From Phlyctochytrium arcticum (Eukaryota; Chytridiomycota; Chytridiomycetes; Chytridiales; Chytridiaceae), in contig JAHLKI010000026.1 in NCBI GenBank assembly GCA_025602905.1, positions 186,001 through 250,000 on the forward strand: a DNA stretch of 64,000 nt, given 5' to 3'. Positions 26,170-38,683 of the stretch are shown here, one piece after another. The translations under genes and the position numbers were made by a program. The stretch's first letter is position 1, and the number at the start of each line of letters is the position of its first letter. Under the pieces are notes generated by a model. It saw only the letters and a list, made by a program, of their open reading frames with translations, was not told the origin of the DNA and ran no database searches.

Positions 26170-26444
26170 CCCATGGGGATTTGTGACAATGTTTTGCTGA
26201 AGTGTATTTTGAAGGGAGCATTTTTTTGGATACTTGTACTGTAATCTCTGTAGAAATAGAATCCCGATGTCTTGATGTCCCTGTTTGTAGATGAAAATAG
26301 TCTAGAGCTCATATCTTGCGACTTTCATCCTTCAGACGTCAATTTCTTTTGAAAGAAATTGGAAGCTTTTGCCAACAGTCTCTACCTTACACTCTTTCCG
26401 ACTGGGAGTCTTTGCAGACTTGGGCATAAAGCTTGTCGACACAG

Positions 26445-27877
26445 AGTACGCTCAAATTGCCAGGTTCGGAGTCTGTGGAAAGCCGTGACACACCACTTCC
26501 AGCAAGCTCTCAGCAAGCTCTGGAATTCGCTTCACAGCCCGATAGTGCCGATACATATACAATTACCTGCGGACGGACAAGCGTAAACCTGTTCCGCCAT
26601 GCACAAGGTAAAGATATTGCCTCACTCAATAAAGAATCACTGTCTAACTTCCTCGTAGAATAATGGGGGACGGCAACCTCTGTATCAAACTGAAATACAG
26701 CAGGTCTGTACCCAAGAATGGTGGATGCGGTGGAGGGCACAACAAGCAAATGAGATATTCAACTTTCCTCCTACCCCGCTGTAGATGATGTATGTGTTCG
26801 GGGAAGTCACCGAACCTCTTGATGATACCACACTTCTCATTGAGGAGATTGTTCGAACGCAAATGATTGAAATCGTATGTGTACTTTCACCATTTTGTTG
26901 GAGGACGGACAACTGAAGTCGATCAAAGATTGTTCGAGCTGTTCAACAAGCTGCGAAACGAAACTCCCGGTTTCTAGTAGCCGAAGATTTGATTTTTCTC
27001 ATCCGGCACGACCGTCAAAAAGTCAACACATTACGGACATTTTTGACTTACAAGGACGCCCAAAAGTCGGCCAAGAAGAACCCAGCGCCAGTCGAGCAAA
27101 TCGCTGAAGAAGACGGGTTGGAGGATGCTGGTGGAAGTACGTTTCAAATATGCTTGCGATTTCGATTTTACGTTTGACTGACTGTTGATGCTCAGCGGGC
27201 ATGGTCCGCAAAAAGATAAAATTTTCATGGGACATTATCAACTACTACGGATCAGTCCTGGAGGACGACGATGATGATATTGTGGATGAAGATGAGCAGC
27301 AGGCCTATGAGTATCAAATTGCCCGTCTCAAGGTGAATTCCGCAGCGGTTACTTCAACGAGATGTCATATTTAAATTTCCGTTTTCATAGACAGCTGATG
27401 AGGTTACCCGGACAATGACGAAAGAAGAGTACATGTACTACTCAGAATGCCGACAAGCGTCGTTTACATATAAGAAGCTTGCGCGGTTTCGCAAGTGGTG
27501 TGAGATGGGCACGTAAGTATCTCCGTCGAGCAAGCAAAGGAGCAAAAAGCTGACCCATTTCCAGGTATTACGAAAACAAACCCGTAGCAGAAGTGATCGA
27601 CATTCTCGGGTTCCTCGCCTACGAAATGGTTTCCAAGCTCACAGAAACCGGTCTCAAAATCAAAAAAGAGTGGGACGAACGCCGAATGGACGAAAAGGAG
27701 AAAGTCAAACGAGCGATGGAAAAACGGAACGTGGGCATGTTTGCTAAACCCACTAATGAGCAGACGCCGTTGCATCCGGTTCATATCCATGAGGCGTTTA
27801 GGAGGTTGCAGAAGATGTCACTGCCGATGAATAATTTTAGGGGAGGGCTGGCGAGGACGAATCTGGCGCTTATATGA
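26445..27877 (+). CDS. SPT3: Spt3, SAGA subunit with histone folds (5' end unresolved)
   Basis: Spt3 is a TBP-contacting subunit of the SAGA coactivator. The first histone fold reads LYQTEIQQ then [29 protein letters not shown] and [20 protein letters not shown]. The linker has the family motif [20 protein letters not shown]. The second half has [20 protein letters not shown] and ends [15 protein letters not shown]. The exon with LYQTEIQQ spans 26659-26692 and the next starts at about 26789. Upstream, 26445-26576 is open and phase-compatible through a GTAAAC donor, but contains no ATG. Either an earlier exon carries the start or translation begins later. If real, the leader is a roughly 45-residue Ser/Pro-rich extension not usual for Spt3. 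It is convergent with Hsp78, stops 190 bp apart. Confidence 0.88.
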
Positions 27878-28067
27878 CGACGCGCCTTCAACGTTGTTCA
27901 TTCGATATCCTTCACCATCTGCGTCACCAAGCGTTACCCCCGCAATATACCCGTTCCCGATACAAGGTAGATGAATAGATCTGACACGATTTGTGATTTT
28001 GTAAATATGTACATATGTTTCTATTCCCCTCCAAATGCCTTTATTTACAAATGTAATGACACCCATT

Positions 28068-31000
28068 TCAAATCTGCTTTTCATGGTTAGGCAAAACCTT
28101 GAGTAGGGCCATGTTACTTCCTTCGGGCGTCTCAACCCGAACTTTAACCACTTCTCCATCCCGAATCGACCCATCAATAATCGCATTCGCGAGCGGGTTC
28201 ATCAAATACTTCTGAATGGCCCGGTTGAGTGGTCGGGCACCGTATGAGGGATCGTACCCCGCAGTAGCGAGCCAATCCCTCGCCTCATCATCCACGTCGA
28301 GTGTGAGTTTATGGTCTTGAATGCGAGTGCTGAGATCCCGGATCCGGACGTTGACGATTTCGCGAATCATTTCACGGGAGAGACGGTTGAAGACTACCAA
28401 ATCGTCCACTCTGAAAACGTTACATTTAGCAAGCGCTATGAAAATGATGGTTTTTTTTTAACATACCGGTTAACAAACTCGGGCGCAAAATGTCCACGGA
28501 CAGAATTCATGACCACTTCTTTGGCATACTCGGAAATAGGACCTTCAAGTTGGGCCATCAATGTATCAGCACCTACCAAAAATTCCCACATGAGAAACAA
28601 CACCGCTGCTCAAGTAAACATAGCTGAACTTACCGAGATTGGAAGTCATGATAATGATGGTATTCCGAAAGTCAACTCTGTGACCGCGAGAGTCGGTCAG
28701 GACGCCGTCATCCAATACTATAAAGTTGTGGTTTAGCCCCTGGTCGTCAGCATTTTTGGGAGTGCTACAATACCTTGCAATAAAATATTGGTGACATCCC
28801 GATGTGCCTTTTCAATCTCGTCGAGAAGTATAACAGAATACGGCTAAAGAGTCACTCTATCAGCAAAATCATCCCATAAATCATGTGACAAAAATTATTT
28901 ACCTTCCGTCGAACAGCTTCAGTCAATGCCCCACCCTCTTCAAACCCAACGTATCCTGGCGGGGCACCAATCAAGCGGGACACGGAAAACTAATGGAAAA
29001 GATGGATGAGAACGACAATTGAGTATAAGACGAGAGAAGTGGTACCTTTTCCATGTACTCGCTCATATCGATCCGGACAATGGCTTGCTCCGTGTCAAAC
29101 AGGAACCCGGCTAGAGCTTTACAGAGTTCGGTCTGAAACATATGAATCAGTTCAACATGTTTACAATATGCTACTTTGACTGCGTTTTCTTTACCTTTCC
29201 GACACCAGTGGGACCTGTTAAAAGAGTTAGTGAGTGACATGTGGAATACGGAAGAGAAAGGGTAATTACCAAGAAACATGAAGGATGCAACGGGCCGTGA
29301 CTCGGATTGTAACCCTGCCCGACTCAACCGGACCGCTTCGGTGACGGCCGTAATGGCTTCGTCTTGTCCAATCACCCGCTGGCGAAGTACATCTTCCATC
29401 TAGCATAATAATCAACAATCACGTTGTTCCAACTTGACATGCCCTAGAATAAGACTTACATGCAACAGTTTTTCCCGTTCACCACGCATCAAGCTCTGTA
29501 ATATGCAAAGGTTTAGGAGCTGAATATACATGTAGGAGTATGGGCAACATTTACCTGTATGGGGATTCCTGTTGCCCGGGATACCACTTTTGCAATATCA
29601 TTGGACGTCACCCGCTCATGAATCAATCGCTCTGGACCCTCCATCTCCTCCCTACACCCAAAAATTCAGATTGGTATTTCAGTAAATGGATAACTTGTAC
29701 TTACGTGTCTTCGGGTAGCTCTTTTTCCATTTTTGGAATTTCCTCATAGAGTAGACGACTAGCCCGGGTTAAATCTCCTCGGCGCTGCGCAATCTCAAAG
29801 TCGGTCCGGGCTTGCTCGAGTCGTTGCTTGATTGTTTTGATTTCATCGATTCGAGACCTGTGGCGAGTTATTTCTTAGTACATTATCCAGGCGTATGATT
29901 AATTTAGCCTGTGATGAACGCACCTCTCTTGTTGCCAAACCTTGCTCAACTCGCTCTCAGTCGCCTTTTTATTCTTGAGTTCATCCTGCAGTTTTTGATA
30001 TCGCTCTTTGGATGATGCATCCGTTTCCTACACATTCAGTCAATATTTGGCGGGAATTGATTTACCAAAATGAAGCTACCTTGCGCAGCGACTCGAGTTC
30101 AATCTCAATTGTCAATATTTGCCGTTCAAGGGCCTCCAGGGCTTCCGGTTTGCTTTCCTGGGCCAAACGCAAGGCCGCTGAGGCCTCATCTACCAGATCA
30201 ATAGCTTTATCGGGAAGATATCGATCCGTGATGTAGCGGTGGGAATACTGGGCTGCAGAAACGAGAGCACTGTCGGCAACGCGCACGCCATGATGTACCT
30301 CATAGCGTTCTTTTACTAAAAAGAAAGGGGAAAGTTATTAGTTTCTGATCTTGTGCTATTCTGACATTTTGCTTAAACGTACGTCCTCGTAGGATGGTGA
30401 TGGTTTCGGGCACTGTTGGTTCCTCGACCAGGACCGATCGGAACCGACGCGCTAAGGCAGGGTCCTTTTCGATGTACTTGCGATACTCGTCTATCGTAGT
30501 TGCACCGCAACATCTCAGAGTTCCACGAGCAAGAGCCGGTTTGAGCATATTGCTTGCATCCATGCCGCCTTCACCCTTGCCCAGACCGAATAATGTATGC
30601 AGCTCTGTTCATAGATGGATGAGAGTCTTTTCCAAATGAAGCAAGCTAATGAGTAGGTTCTCACCATCAATAAAAAGAATCATGTTTCCTTCCGCCTCTT
30701 GAACGTCCGTCAATACGGCTTTCAGCCGTTCTTCAAATTCACCCCTAAAAGTATATGGTCAAAAGTCTGAATTCTCAAGTAAAGCGATAGGACCGGACTT
30801 ACCGATATTTACTTCCCGCAACCAACTGTCCCAAGTCTAGGGCAATCACCTTTTTGTTTTTCATGCTGTCCGGGCTATTTTCCAGCAGGTCGTTAACTAA
30901 ATCGAATGACACCGAGCAAAGGTCAACTCAGGACTTACACTTCACCCTTCTCAATCCGTTGCGCAAGGCCTTCAATAATGGCAGTCTTGCCGACCCCAGC

Positions 31001-31684
31001 ATCACCGATCAAGCAAGGATTGTTTTTGGTCCGACGACAGAGTCTATGGCAAAAACATGTTGAGTTTAATCGCCAAAACTTGAGGAAAAGACATGAAGTT
31101 ACGTACACTTGGATCGTCCGCCTGATCTCCTCATCTACAAATATGATGTTAGTACTCGACTATCCGGGAACAGATGATTATAAACAAAAGATTTGCACCT
31201 CTTCCGATAACTGGATCCAGCTTTCCCTTTGCAGCCAGTTCAGTCAAGTCAATACCGAACTGTTTCAAAGCCGCTCCTTTCTCTGGAGGTTGTGGGGCCT
31301 GAGCTCCTCCAAAACGCATTCCTGGAAAGCCTGTTGTGATGTGACATCAGGTCAGTCGTTTTGTAACTGAAATGCCGGGTGCAGAAAGAAAGAGCACCTA
31401 CCCCCAAAGTTTCCCGGTCCGCCGGGTCCCTGTCCATTAGCATATGCCCTCCTCCAACGAGCAAATGGAAATTTTGAGTCTGCTGGTGTGTTCGACAAGC
31501 GGTTTGCCTCGGATGCCTTGGTTGCTGGTAAGGCACCTCTTTCATTGCCTCCTCGAGCGGGGCGCAAGATATCCGAGCCAATCCTGCTACTCGTAAAAGG
31601 TCGTCGTATGAAAAGGGACGCTCGGCTCGCTCGGGGGTCAACCAGCGAGACGCGTAGGCGCACGCCATGGACTCTTGCCAACAT
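28068..31684 (-). CDS. HSP78: Hsp78, mitochondrial ClpB-type disaggregase
   Basis: Hsp78 pulls apart protein aggregates in the mitochondrial matrix together with mtHsp70. The start [20 protein letters not shown] gives a basic, acid-poor targeting sequence. As in other Hsp78 proteins, the N-domain of ClpB is missing and the presequence leads straight to [19 protein letters not shown]1 has Walker [11 protein letters not shown] and Walker B MILFIDELHTL. The coiled-coil middle domain includes [23 protein letters not shown]2 has [22 protein letters not shown] and [14 protein letters not shown]. The C-terminal D2 domain has [14 protein letters not shown] and [18 protein letters not shown]. About 14 short introns interrupt it. 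Roughly 780-800 residues. Confidence 0.95.
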
Positions 31685-32469
31685 TGCTTCCAGATATCTC
31701 TATGATACTTGTGTGGTGGTATGTGCGTCGATGTACTGGAGTAGTACCGTAAGTTTTTACACTTTCACGAAGATGGGGTGTCCGCCCACATAAATAAGTC
31801 AGGGCGGCCTCATAATGGAGCTCGCCAGAAACTGGTCGAAGCCTCCAGCAGGATCTGTACACGTCACGAACAGTTTGTCATGACTTTTATTTACTTTTCG
31901 ACTTTTAGACTGCAAAAATATCAAGGAAAAAGATCAAATAGAGTGAATAGAACACTCATCGAAAGCTGTGAACTATCCAACCAACCCAAATAAACTCATG
32001 TTCCGTCGGTGTTGCACTTCAATAGGTTTTGGCGTGTCATCCACTAATTCATCCACCGCCCGATGTCTCTCGCCCAGTGTCTCGCAGGATGTCTCGCGAC
32101 AGAGACAATAAGAGCAGAGGGAGGGTAGTTAGGTAGCCTGTAGGCTAGAACCCATTGTTATAACCAATATATTTCAGTGACAGAGAGTACATCTTGGAAG
32201 CAGCCGAAAAGGTACTCTCCTCACCGCAGGAGGATCCTTTACCTTGTTTTGGAGAAGTCAGCATCAGTCAACACAAGTTGTACCATGGTGTTGCAATTCT
32301 CAATTATCTGTGCATCCGATTGTCCCGAAGATGAAAACCAATCACAAGATTACTTTTGGTTTTGCGCTCGCACTCGATTTTGTTTTGCCAAAGTATCCCT
32401 CGCCCTTGCGCCTCGCTTCGGCCTGCCTCCGGAAAAACGACTTGCTGTACACTGCTACATGTTTTGAAA
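31685..32469. other. 785-bp intergenic region upstream of HSP78
   Basis: It should hold the HSP78 promoter and the BET1 3' flank. ORFs here, the longest at 32177-32467 (+), do not resemble proteins. I looked for clustered nGAAn heat-shock units and saw no convincing array. Confidence 0.45.
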
Positions 32470-32933
32470 TCATTTCTTAAACCGGAAAAAATAAATGTAT
32501 CCAATGACTACAAAAACAAAGAGAATGAGGTACCACATCCACCGCCCATTCTCCGTTTGCGACAAGATCCGAAGCCGCTTCATAGTCTTGCCCAGAATCC
32601 CCCCCGTCTTTTCAAAATCGTTTTCCATTTCCTTCAAATAGTTCATTTGATACTTTACTTCATCCCCGATTTGCAATGAAATCTATGTGTTTTCAAGAAG
32701 TGAGTGGACTAGTATATTCAGGAGCAACACTATGATGAAAGAAATCATACCTGCTTGAGCTCACTAATGCGGCCTCCGAGCATCCCGACGTGATCATCGT
32801 TCTGTCCTTCGAGATGGTATTGTTGAGCGGCGCCGCTCGGGCCCAGACTTGATGATGATGAGGGAGAAGGAGAAGAGTACGGATGTGAGTCGTCGGTATG
32901 AAATGCCCGTTGTGGACGCGGTCGTTGTGACAT
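32470..32933 (-). CDS. BET1: Bet1-type Qc-SNARE
   Basis: Bet1 is a SNARE for ER-to-Golgi vesicle fusion. Two exons (32933-32751 and 32682-32470) give 131 residues. The N-terminal 45 residues are Ser/Pro-rich. The SNARE helix runs from NDDHVGMLGGRISELKQ through ISLQIGDEVKYQMNYLKEM and DFEKTGGILGKTMKRL, with the central-layer Gln in the expected place. The tail anchor is MWYLILFVFVVIGYIYFF followed by RFKK. An in-frame ATG at 32990 would add 19 residues. 32933 gives the usual Bet1 length. Confidence 0.92.
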
Positions 32934-33338
32934 TGTGCTGGTCGGTTCCAGCGCGCCAATTGTTTGAGGAAGATGGTACGAGGTCGTCAATGGATGCTGC
33001 GGGTGTCTGTATATATGGCTGCTCCCGGTGTTTGAGCCCAGCTACCAATGCGTTGAGCGTATCTAATGGAGTTGATAAATCCCGAGCGAAATGTCCAAAC
33101 GGAAAAGCAGCGAAAGTTTCTTTCAAGAAAGGATTCCGAGCGAGTGGCTGTGTAGTTCATGTCATGTCATGCCCTGAACTTTGGAGAGTTCCATCAACGT
33201 CATCACAATTGCAGGCCAAGACCTTTTTCCCTAGCAGCAACTTTTTTCCAGAGAGCAACTTTTTTACCTTCAAGGGAGAACCCTACGGACCACCACGGAG
33301 CATAAGGGAGAACCCTACCAGTTATAGCCCCAAAGACA
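32934..33338. promoter_or_regulatory. Divergent BET1/trehalose phosphorylase promoter with short repeats
   Basis: 405 bp between the two start codons. Near the trehalose phosphorylase side are two direct repeats: GCAACTTTTTT (33237 and 33258 areas) and AGGGAGAACCCTAC (33273 and 33306 areas). Close spacing suggests paired regulatory sites, but this is inference. Confidence 0.45.
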
Positions 33339-36300
33339 ATGGCCCCGCCGCAGGTGGTGTCCATGGGCAGCGTCGAGACCGGCAAGCTTACCCCCGAAAC
33401 CAAGGTTAATCCACCTCGCCCGCGGCACCGGGCGCTGTCTGTGCCAAACACATGCAGAAATCCCGCTAGAGACGCCCCCGAGCAGGGCATGTATGTCGGC
33501 ATTGAAATCGAGGCAAGGGGCCCAAGACCATGCTATTCCATCTACGTCCATGATGGGTTCTGTGAGTGCATCCGATGACACTAGTAAACTGGATAACCCA
33601 TTAACAAAGTGTTCTCCCAGATGGCCTGGATTTTACGACACAGATGTTTAACGCCAATGGAGACGGCAAATTCGGAGAAGTCTTTGATACCGAAGAGGAA
33701 GCTCTTCAGGAAGAGGCCAATGAAGTGATTTCTCCCGAAGCCCAAAAAGGCTATGACCGTGACGTTCCCCTGAACGACACTGAGTCCCTGCCAGACCTCA
33801 CAATGAGCCGCACCCCAAGTCTTGAATCCAAACATGGCAAACCCATCACCCCCCAACAACTGCGCATCATGGAGGATTCCATCGTCGCCTGGCTGCGGGA
33901 TTATGCCCGTGGTCATCATTTCAAGATTCACGCCGCCGGCATTGGAGTCGTTGAGGCCCCCTCCATCGGTGAAGGCTACAGCGATATCTATCTACTACAG
34001 GACGAGGACGACCCCGAGGCAGGGAAACTGCGCCTGCCTGCGCGATTGTGGTTTGAGCTCGACATTCTGCCAATCATTGTCGAGACCACTGGATACATGT
34101 TGGATGAGCGCGCATGTTCAGCTGCGCGAAAAGCGCAGTTGTATCTCAACCCCCATGTCGCTGGAAATATCCCGCGCATCTCGTGCGGCTACAGACATGA
34201 GGTCGAAGTGGACGGCAATGGCCGGTAAGCCCTTTATATCTTTATCATCCACATTCTTATTACTTAACAAATCGTTACATTCACCAGCATTGACATTGCG
34301 GACAGCGATGACTTTCGCGGTACTGTTTGCCCCGAAACTTGGGATGTTTTCACCAAACTCGTTCAGGTATGATGATCTTAAGTTTCCATCACTTCTTAGT
34401 TGCTCATACACCGAATTGGGATGTAGCTCACCAAACAGCGAAACCTAAACATTGCCTATTTCAATTCCACACCTCAGGGTGGAGGAGGTAAGTTCTATGG
34501 CAAACTTTTACAAATTGTGAATCCCAAACTCATTTTTCCCACAGTCGCACTTATGCGGCATGCCCTGATTCGCTTACTCCGAATCATGGGTGTCGAGGCT
34601 AAATGGTTTGTAATGAAACCCAAACCCGAGATTTTCGATGTCACCAAACGAAAGTTCCACAACGTCCTACAAGGCGTCGGAAACGCTCACTTGACCCATG
34701 ACGATAAACGCATGTTTGAACAAGTATGTGTCTCCTCATGAAAGGATTCTTAAGGAATGGTATTGACCGTTTGTCTGGAACAGTGGGCAAAAGACAATGT
34801 CAAGCGATACTGGCTGGACGGGCCAATCACAAAGTCAGATGTTATCATTATTGACGACCCTCAGCGTGAGAAAATTTCACATTTTCCTCTCTTTTTCTAT
34901 ATAGGGTCTCTTATATTTGGTGTGAATAGCTTGTGGGATCATTCCGTATATCAAAAAACTGAATCCTAAATGCAAAATAATCTACCGCAGCCACATTGAA
35001 GGTAAAATTTACCTCTTGATCTATTCACATTCCCACATTTTTAACATTGTTTCTTAGTCACATCCCAATTGGCCGATGACCCTACCACCGAACAACATCA
35101 AACCTGGTCCTACCTCTGGCGGTTCATATCCCAAGCCGACGTCTTTGTCTCTCATCCTGTCGCAAGCTTTGTGCCCTCCTGCGTACCCCCCGAGAAACTC
35201 GTCATGATGCCAGCCTGCACAGACGAACTGGACGGCCTAAACAAAGACCTGACCCCTCATGCGATCGAATACTACCAATCGGTGTTTAACCGAATCAGTG
35301 CGGATACTACTGGCAAAAAAGCCGATTTTTCTCGGCAGTACGTTTGTCAAATCTCACGCTTTGACCCCTCCAAAGGTACCGCACTTATCTCCCTCATAAG
35401 CAAAAATGCATTTTTGACAACCCCTTCATTTAGGTATTCCCCACTTACTTCGCGCGTATCGCGGCTTCCGTCAACGACTCCGCGACGAGGGTATCCCCGA
35501 CGACCAAACCCCGCAATTAATCATTGCTGGCCACGGCAGTATTGATGATCCGGATGGAAACGTGGTGTTTGAGGAAGTATTGACTATACTCAAAGAAGAG
35601 AAGTATGCTGCGATTGCAGAGGATATCATACCTGTGCGGTAAGTTTGCAAAGAACCGGTAGGATTGTGAAATTGTAGTGATAACGCGTGTAAATAGTCTG
35701 CCTCCATCCGATCAACTCTTGGATGCACTTCTCCGCGGTGCAAAAGTTGCACTCCAGCTTTCAACGCGTGAAGGTCCGTTCAACCTCCCCTCCCCATCCC
35801 TCCCCATTCCTAATTTCCTGGTTTTTCAGGTTTCGAAATCAAAATCACCGAGGCCCTCTTCAAAGGCATCCCCGTCATCGCCTACAGAGCAGGCGGCATC
35901 CCCCATCAAATCCAGCACGGTCGGACAGGCTACCTGGTCGAAATTGGCGATATCGACACGGTCATCCAACATTTATATGATTTCGTCATGGATGAAAAGC
36001 TCTATGCGAAAATGAGCGCGGCTGCCTATGCCTTTGTAGGGGAAGAATACTTTACCGTCTTCCAAACGATTAACTGGCTTTGGTTGATCAATGCGGCCCA
36101 TTCCGGGTTTTTCGAACATCCCACAGCCGATCAAACCGCGAAAGTGAATCAAGAACGGGATGACGCTATCTTACAAGCCCGATCATCAGACACAACGGCC
36201 ATAAATCAATCGAAACAATCCGGTGTCGTCTCCCGAGCATTAGAATCAGGGCGACCCGCAGCTATTCCTTCCTCAACCGATACATCCTGTGTTGTGACAA

Positions 36301-36568
36301 CAACTTGTTCGTCACCGCAACCTACCGAAGAATTAGAAGAATCTGATCAACGCATTGAAGCCGAATTTGAAGCTATGCGGAAAAAGTTGTCGGGGAATGG
36401 ACGATGGGTCAAGGTAAACTTATATCCCCCCCTTCTCTCATTTATATTTGGAGCTTTTTCTTTAATTTTATGGACTTTTAGGATTTCTGGCAAAAGGAGT
36501 ATTTGGGTGGGAGTGTACCACGCAAACGACGGGTGTCGGGGCATAGGGTAGTTCAATTCCAGGAATAA
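33339..36568 (+). CDS. Trehalose phosphorylase (retaining, GT4 type)
   Basis: The fungal enzyme of the Neurospora ccg-9 / mushroom TP type reversibly converts trehalose plus phosphate to glucose and alpha-glucose 1-phosphate in the cytosol. The protein starts MAPPQVVSMGSVETGK. Family blocks are YVGIEIEARGPRPCYSIYVH, RLWFELDILPIIVETTGYM, GGVALMRHALIRLLRIMGVE then AKWFVMKPKPEIFDVTKRKF, and QVSRFDPSKG-type QISRFDPSKGIPHLLRAY. The GT-B donor site follows as REGFEIKITEALFKGIPVIA and AGGIPHQIQHGRTGYLVEIG. About nine short introns interrupt it. The last exon (36482-36568) encodes DFWQKEYLGGSVPRKRR and the C-terminus. About 740 residues. There is a Ser/Thr/Pro-rich variable insert near residue 680. 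Confidence 0.92.
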
Positions 36569-36749
36569 AAATGTGTGGAGTTCTTACTTCCCATTTTTCT
36601 TCCATTTTTTCATAAATTTGTTCATCAATCATTCATTCAATGCATCCCACCACGTCAGAAATTTGTTCCTCTGTATTTGTTGATTCAAACTGACATAAAT
36701 TAACATGTGATTTTATATACAATGCAATATGTCTATTTACAATAATAAC

Positions 36750-36980
36750 GGGTTCAATCTACATAGGTGAAGTACGGGGTGGTGGGAAAGGGGTGGTCGG
36801 GGTTTTCGCTGTTTGTCGGGAGCAGGAGCATGCCGCACACTGATACTGATAGATGGGGCTACTTAATTTGGATGCCGTTTTCAATTATCCGTAATACCTC
36901 CGTAGCGTCCATGGGGTTTGGGTCATGAGATTTTCGATGGATTTGACGTTCACACCTTCGAGTTTGACGGGTTCTGAACA
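36750..36980 (-). pseudogene. Decayed copy of the 3' end of the TraB gene
   Basis: The stretch from CAATCTACATAGGTGAAG to TTTGACGGGTTC is a diverged direct copy of 36983-37240, the last quarter-kilobase of the neighbouring TraB gene. Shared blocks include GAGCATGCCGCACACTGATA and TCGATGGATTTGAC. On the minus strand the copy reads LEGVNVKSIENLM, then loses frame, and regains the final YVD-stop. It is a partial tandem duplication that has accumulated changes and has no start or 5' half. Confidence 0.8.
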
Positions 36981-36982
36981 AT

Positions 36983-38452
36983 TCAATCTACATAAGTAAT
37001 CCCGGTTGGTTTACGGGGTGGAGATCGTGGGGGTGGGGAGAGGGGCGGGCGGACTTTGCGTGGTTGGGTGGGTTTATCGGCACCATCGGGAACAGGAGCA
37101 TGCCGCACACTGATACTGACCGATCCGGATATTGAATCTTGGACGCCGCTTTCGATCATCCGTAACGCCTCGGTCGCGTCCATGAGAGGCTGGTTCATCA
37201 GCTCCTCGATGGATTTGACATCGACACCCTCAAGTTGGGCACCCGGCTCAGCGGAAATCGGAAAGCGTAAATTCTGGACCTTGTCCACCCACATTTCAGC
37301 CATCCCAAAAACATGGGATTTTCCCACCACCACGACAATCGTTGGCGGTGGGTCAGAAGTCGGACGAAAAGTGGGAGCCAAGATCCCCCGACTGACCGCC
37401 ACATCCCGTACACAGTCCCGTAAGTTTTCGACCATAATGGCATTTCGTAGCTCGTACCACCAAAAAAAGGCGTTGGAGTAGAATGTTTTCCAGATACGGA
37501 CCAGGGAGGCCAGATCGCTTATTCCCACTAGATCTTGGTTGAGTTCACGGGATACATTCCGCGATCCGAATCCCAGTTTTTGGACTCCCCAGGCCAAGAA
37601 ACGGGAAAAGACGGGGACGGCTGTTGCCCGTGTAACAGCCGCCGGACGGGCCAATTTGAAGCGTTGGATGAGTCCTTTGATGAGGGGGGAGTGGGGGGGT
37701 TCGGCCCGGAGGGTATTGGGGTGAATATCGATTGCGCGGACAACCGCACCGTGACTCCGGGCGGCAAAGACGGCTGTCCCCATTTCGAGGCCGTAGTGGA
37801 TATGATCTGATGTGAATTGGAGGTTGGGGTTGATCCCGATACTACTCAGAAACAGGCGCTCGTCGTCCGAGAGGGGAACAAGATTTGAAGAGGTGGACGA
37901 GGCGGATTCAATCATAAATACGCCTCGTTTAGATTCGACTGAAGAGTCCTGTCGATTCCGCTCCTCTTGTAATCGTGAAATGGCCATTTTGACATCCTCA
38001 GGCGTCGCATTTCGATTCTTCCCTTCCAAAACCAATTGGGCCTTGGACGCATACGCCTCTAACCGGGCCTGATCTACTTCCAGACATACTGCGACAGGTT
38101 TGACTTGATCAATCACGTACTGCACCCGTTCCAGGGAGGCGGGGGAGTGATGGTGGACCCCCACCACATGGATTTTGATGCCGGTTTGATGATGGATGAG
38201 AGGCTGGTCAAGAGCTAGAAGCGTCCATTCGAGGTTTTTGAGGTCATATGGGGTGGGTTCAAGGGTCTTGTTTGAGGTTGAGGAATAACGGAGATCTGAA
38301 GCATTTCTCGTCCAATTTGAGCGCTCAAAGTTCCACTGCCTTGAATGAGACAGCCTAGCAGTGGATAACAGGCGATTTTTGCATAGTCGTCCTGCTAATC
38401 TTGTTGACATTTCCAGCAGCGAATTTCCCCAGCAAAAATCGAACGCTCGCAA
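36983..38452 (-). CDS. TraB-domain protein, probably mitochondrial
   Basis: 489 residues in one exon. A second ATG gives MSTRLAGRLCKNRLLSTARL, a basic presequence that looks mitochondrial. The TraB/TIKI-type core has KIHVVGVHHHSPASLERVQY (first conserved motif), VAVCLEVDQARLEAY, GTAVFAARSHGAVVRAIDIH and IVVVVGKSHVFGMAEMWVDK (the GxxH second motif). In animals TRABD proteins sit at the mitochondrial outer membrane. Enzyme activity is not settled. The C-terminus is Pro/Arg-rich (PPLSPPPRSPPRKPTG). The gene's 3' 250 bp are duplicated just downstream. It is divergent from the next gene, 231 bp apart. Confidence 0.88.
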   Translation of the reverse strand: MRAFDFCWGNSLLEMSTRLAGRLCKNRLLSTARLSHSRQWNFERSNWTRNASDLRYSSTSNKTLEPTPYDLKNLEWTLLALDQPLIHHQTGIKIHVVGVHHHSPASLERVQYVIDQVKPVAVCLEVDQARLEAYASKAQLVLEGKNRNATPEDVKMAISRLQEERNRQDSSVESKRGVFMIESASSTSSNLVPLSDDERLFLSSIGINPNLQFTSDHIHYGLEMGTAVFAARSHGAVVRAIDIHPNTLRAEPPHSPLIKGLIQRFKLARPAAVTRATAVPVFSRFLAWGVQKLGFGSRNVSRELNQDLVGISDLASLVRIWKTFYSNAFFWWYELRNAIMVENLRDCVRDVAVSRGILAPTFRPTSDPPPTIVVVVGKSHVFGMAEMWVDKVQNLRFPISAEPGAQLEGVDVKSIEELMNQPLMDATEALRMIESGVQDSISGSVSISVRHAPVPDGADKPTQPRKVRPPLSPPPRSPPRKPTGITYVD

Positions 38453-38683
38453 GTTTCAAATTCCGCTGGAGATGAAGCTGGGCAGTGGCTGCGCAATCCA
38501 TGTGAACAATGGTGCGCTTGTCGTGTTGTGTGGTGTTTTGCCCCTGCAACTTTGACCAGCTTTCGTTGACTTCCATCCCAGGCCGTAATCTCGAACATCA
38601 ACGCAGACCCATACATATACCACCCGGGAACCGACGCTCAACGATCTAGAAGACGCTTACAGGCTACAGGAGAATTCATCGCA

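Noticed and set aside
32177..32480. ORFs between HSP78 and BET1
   Set aside because: Composition and frames look random, and no start or splice context supports a gene.
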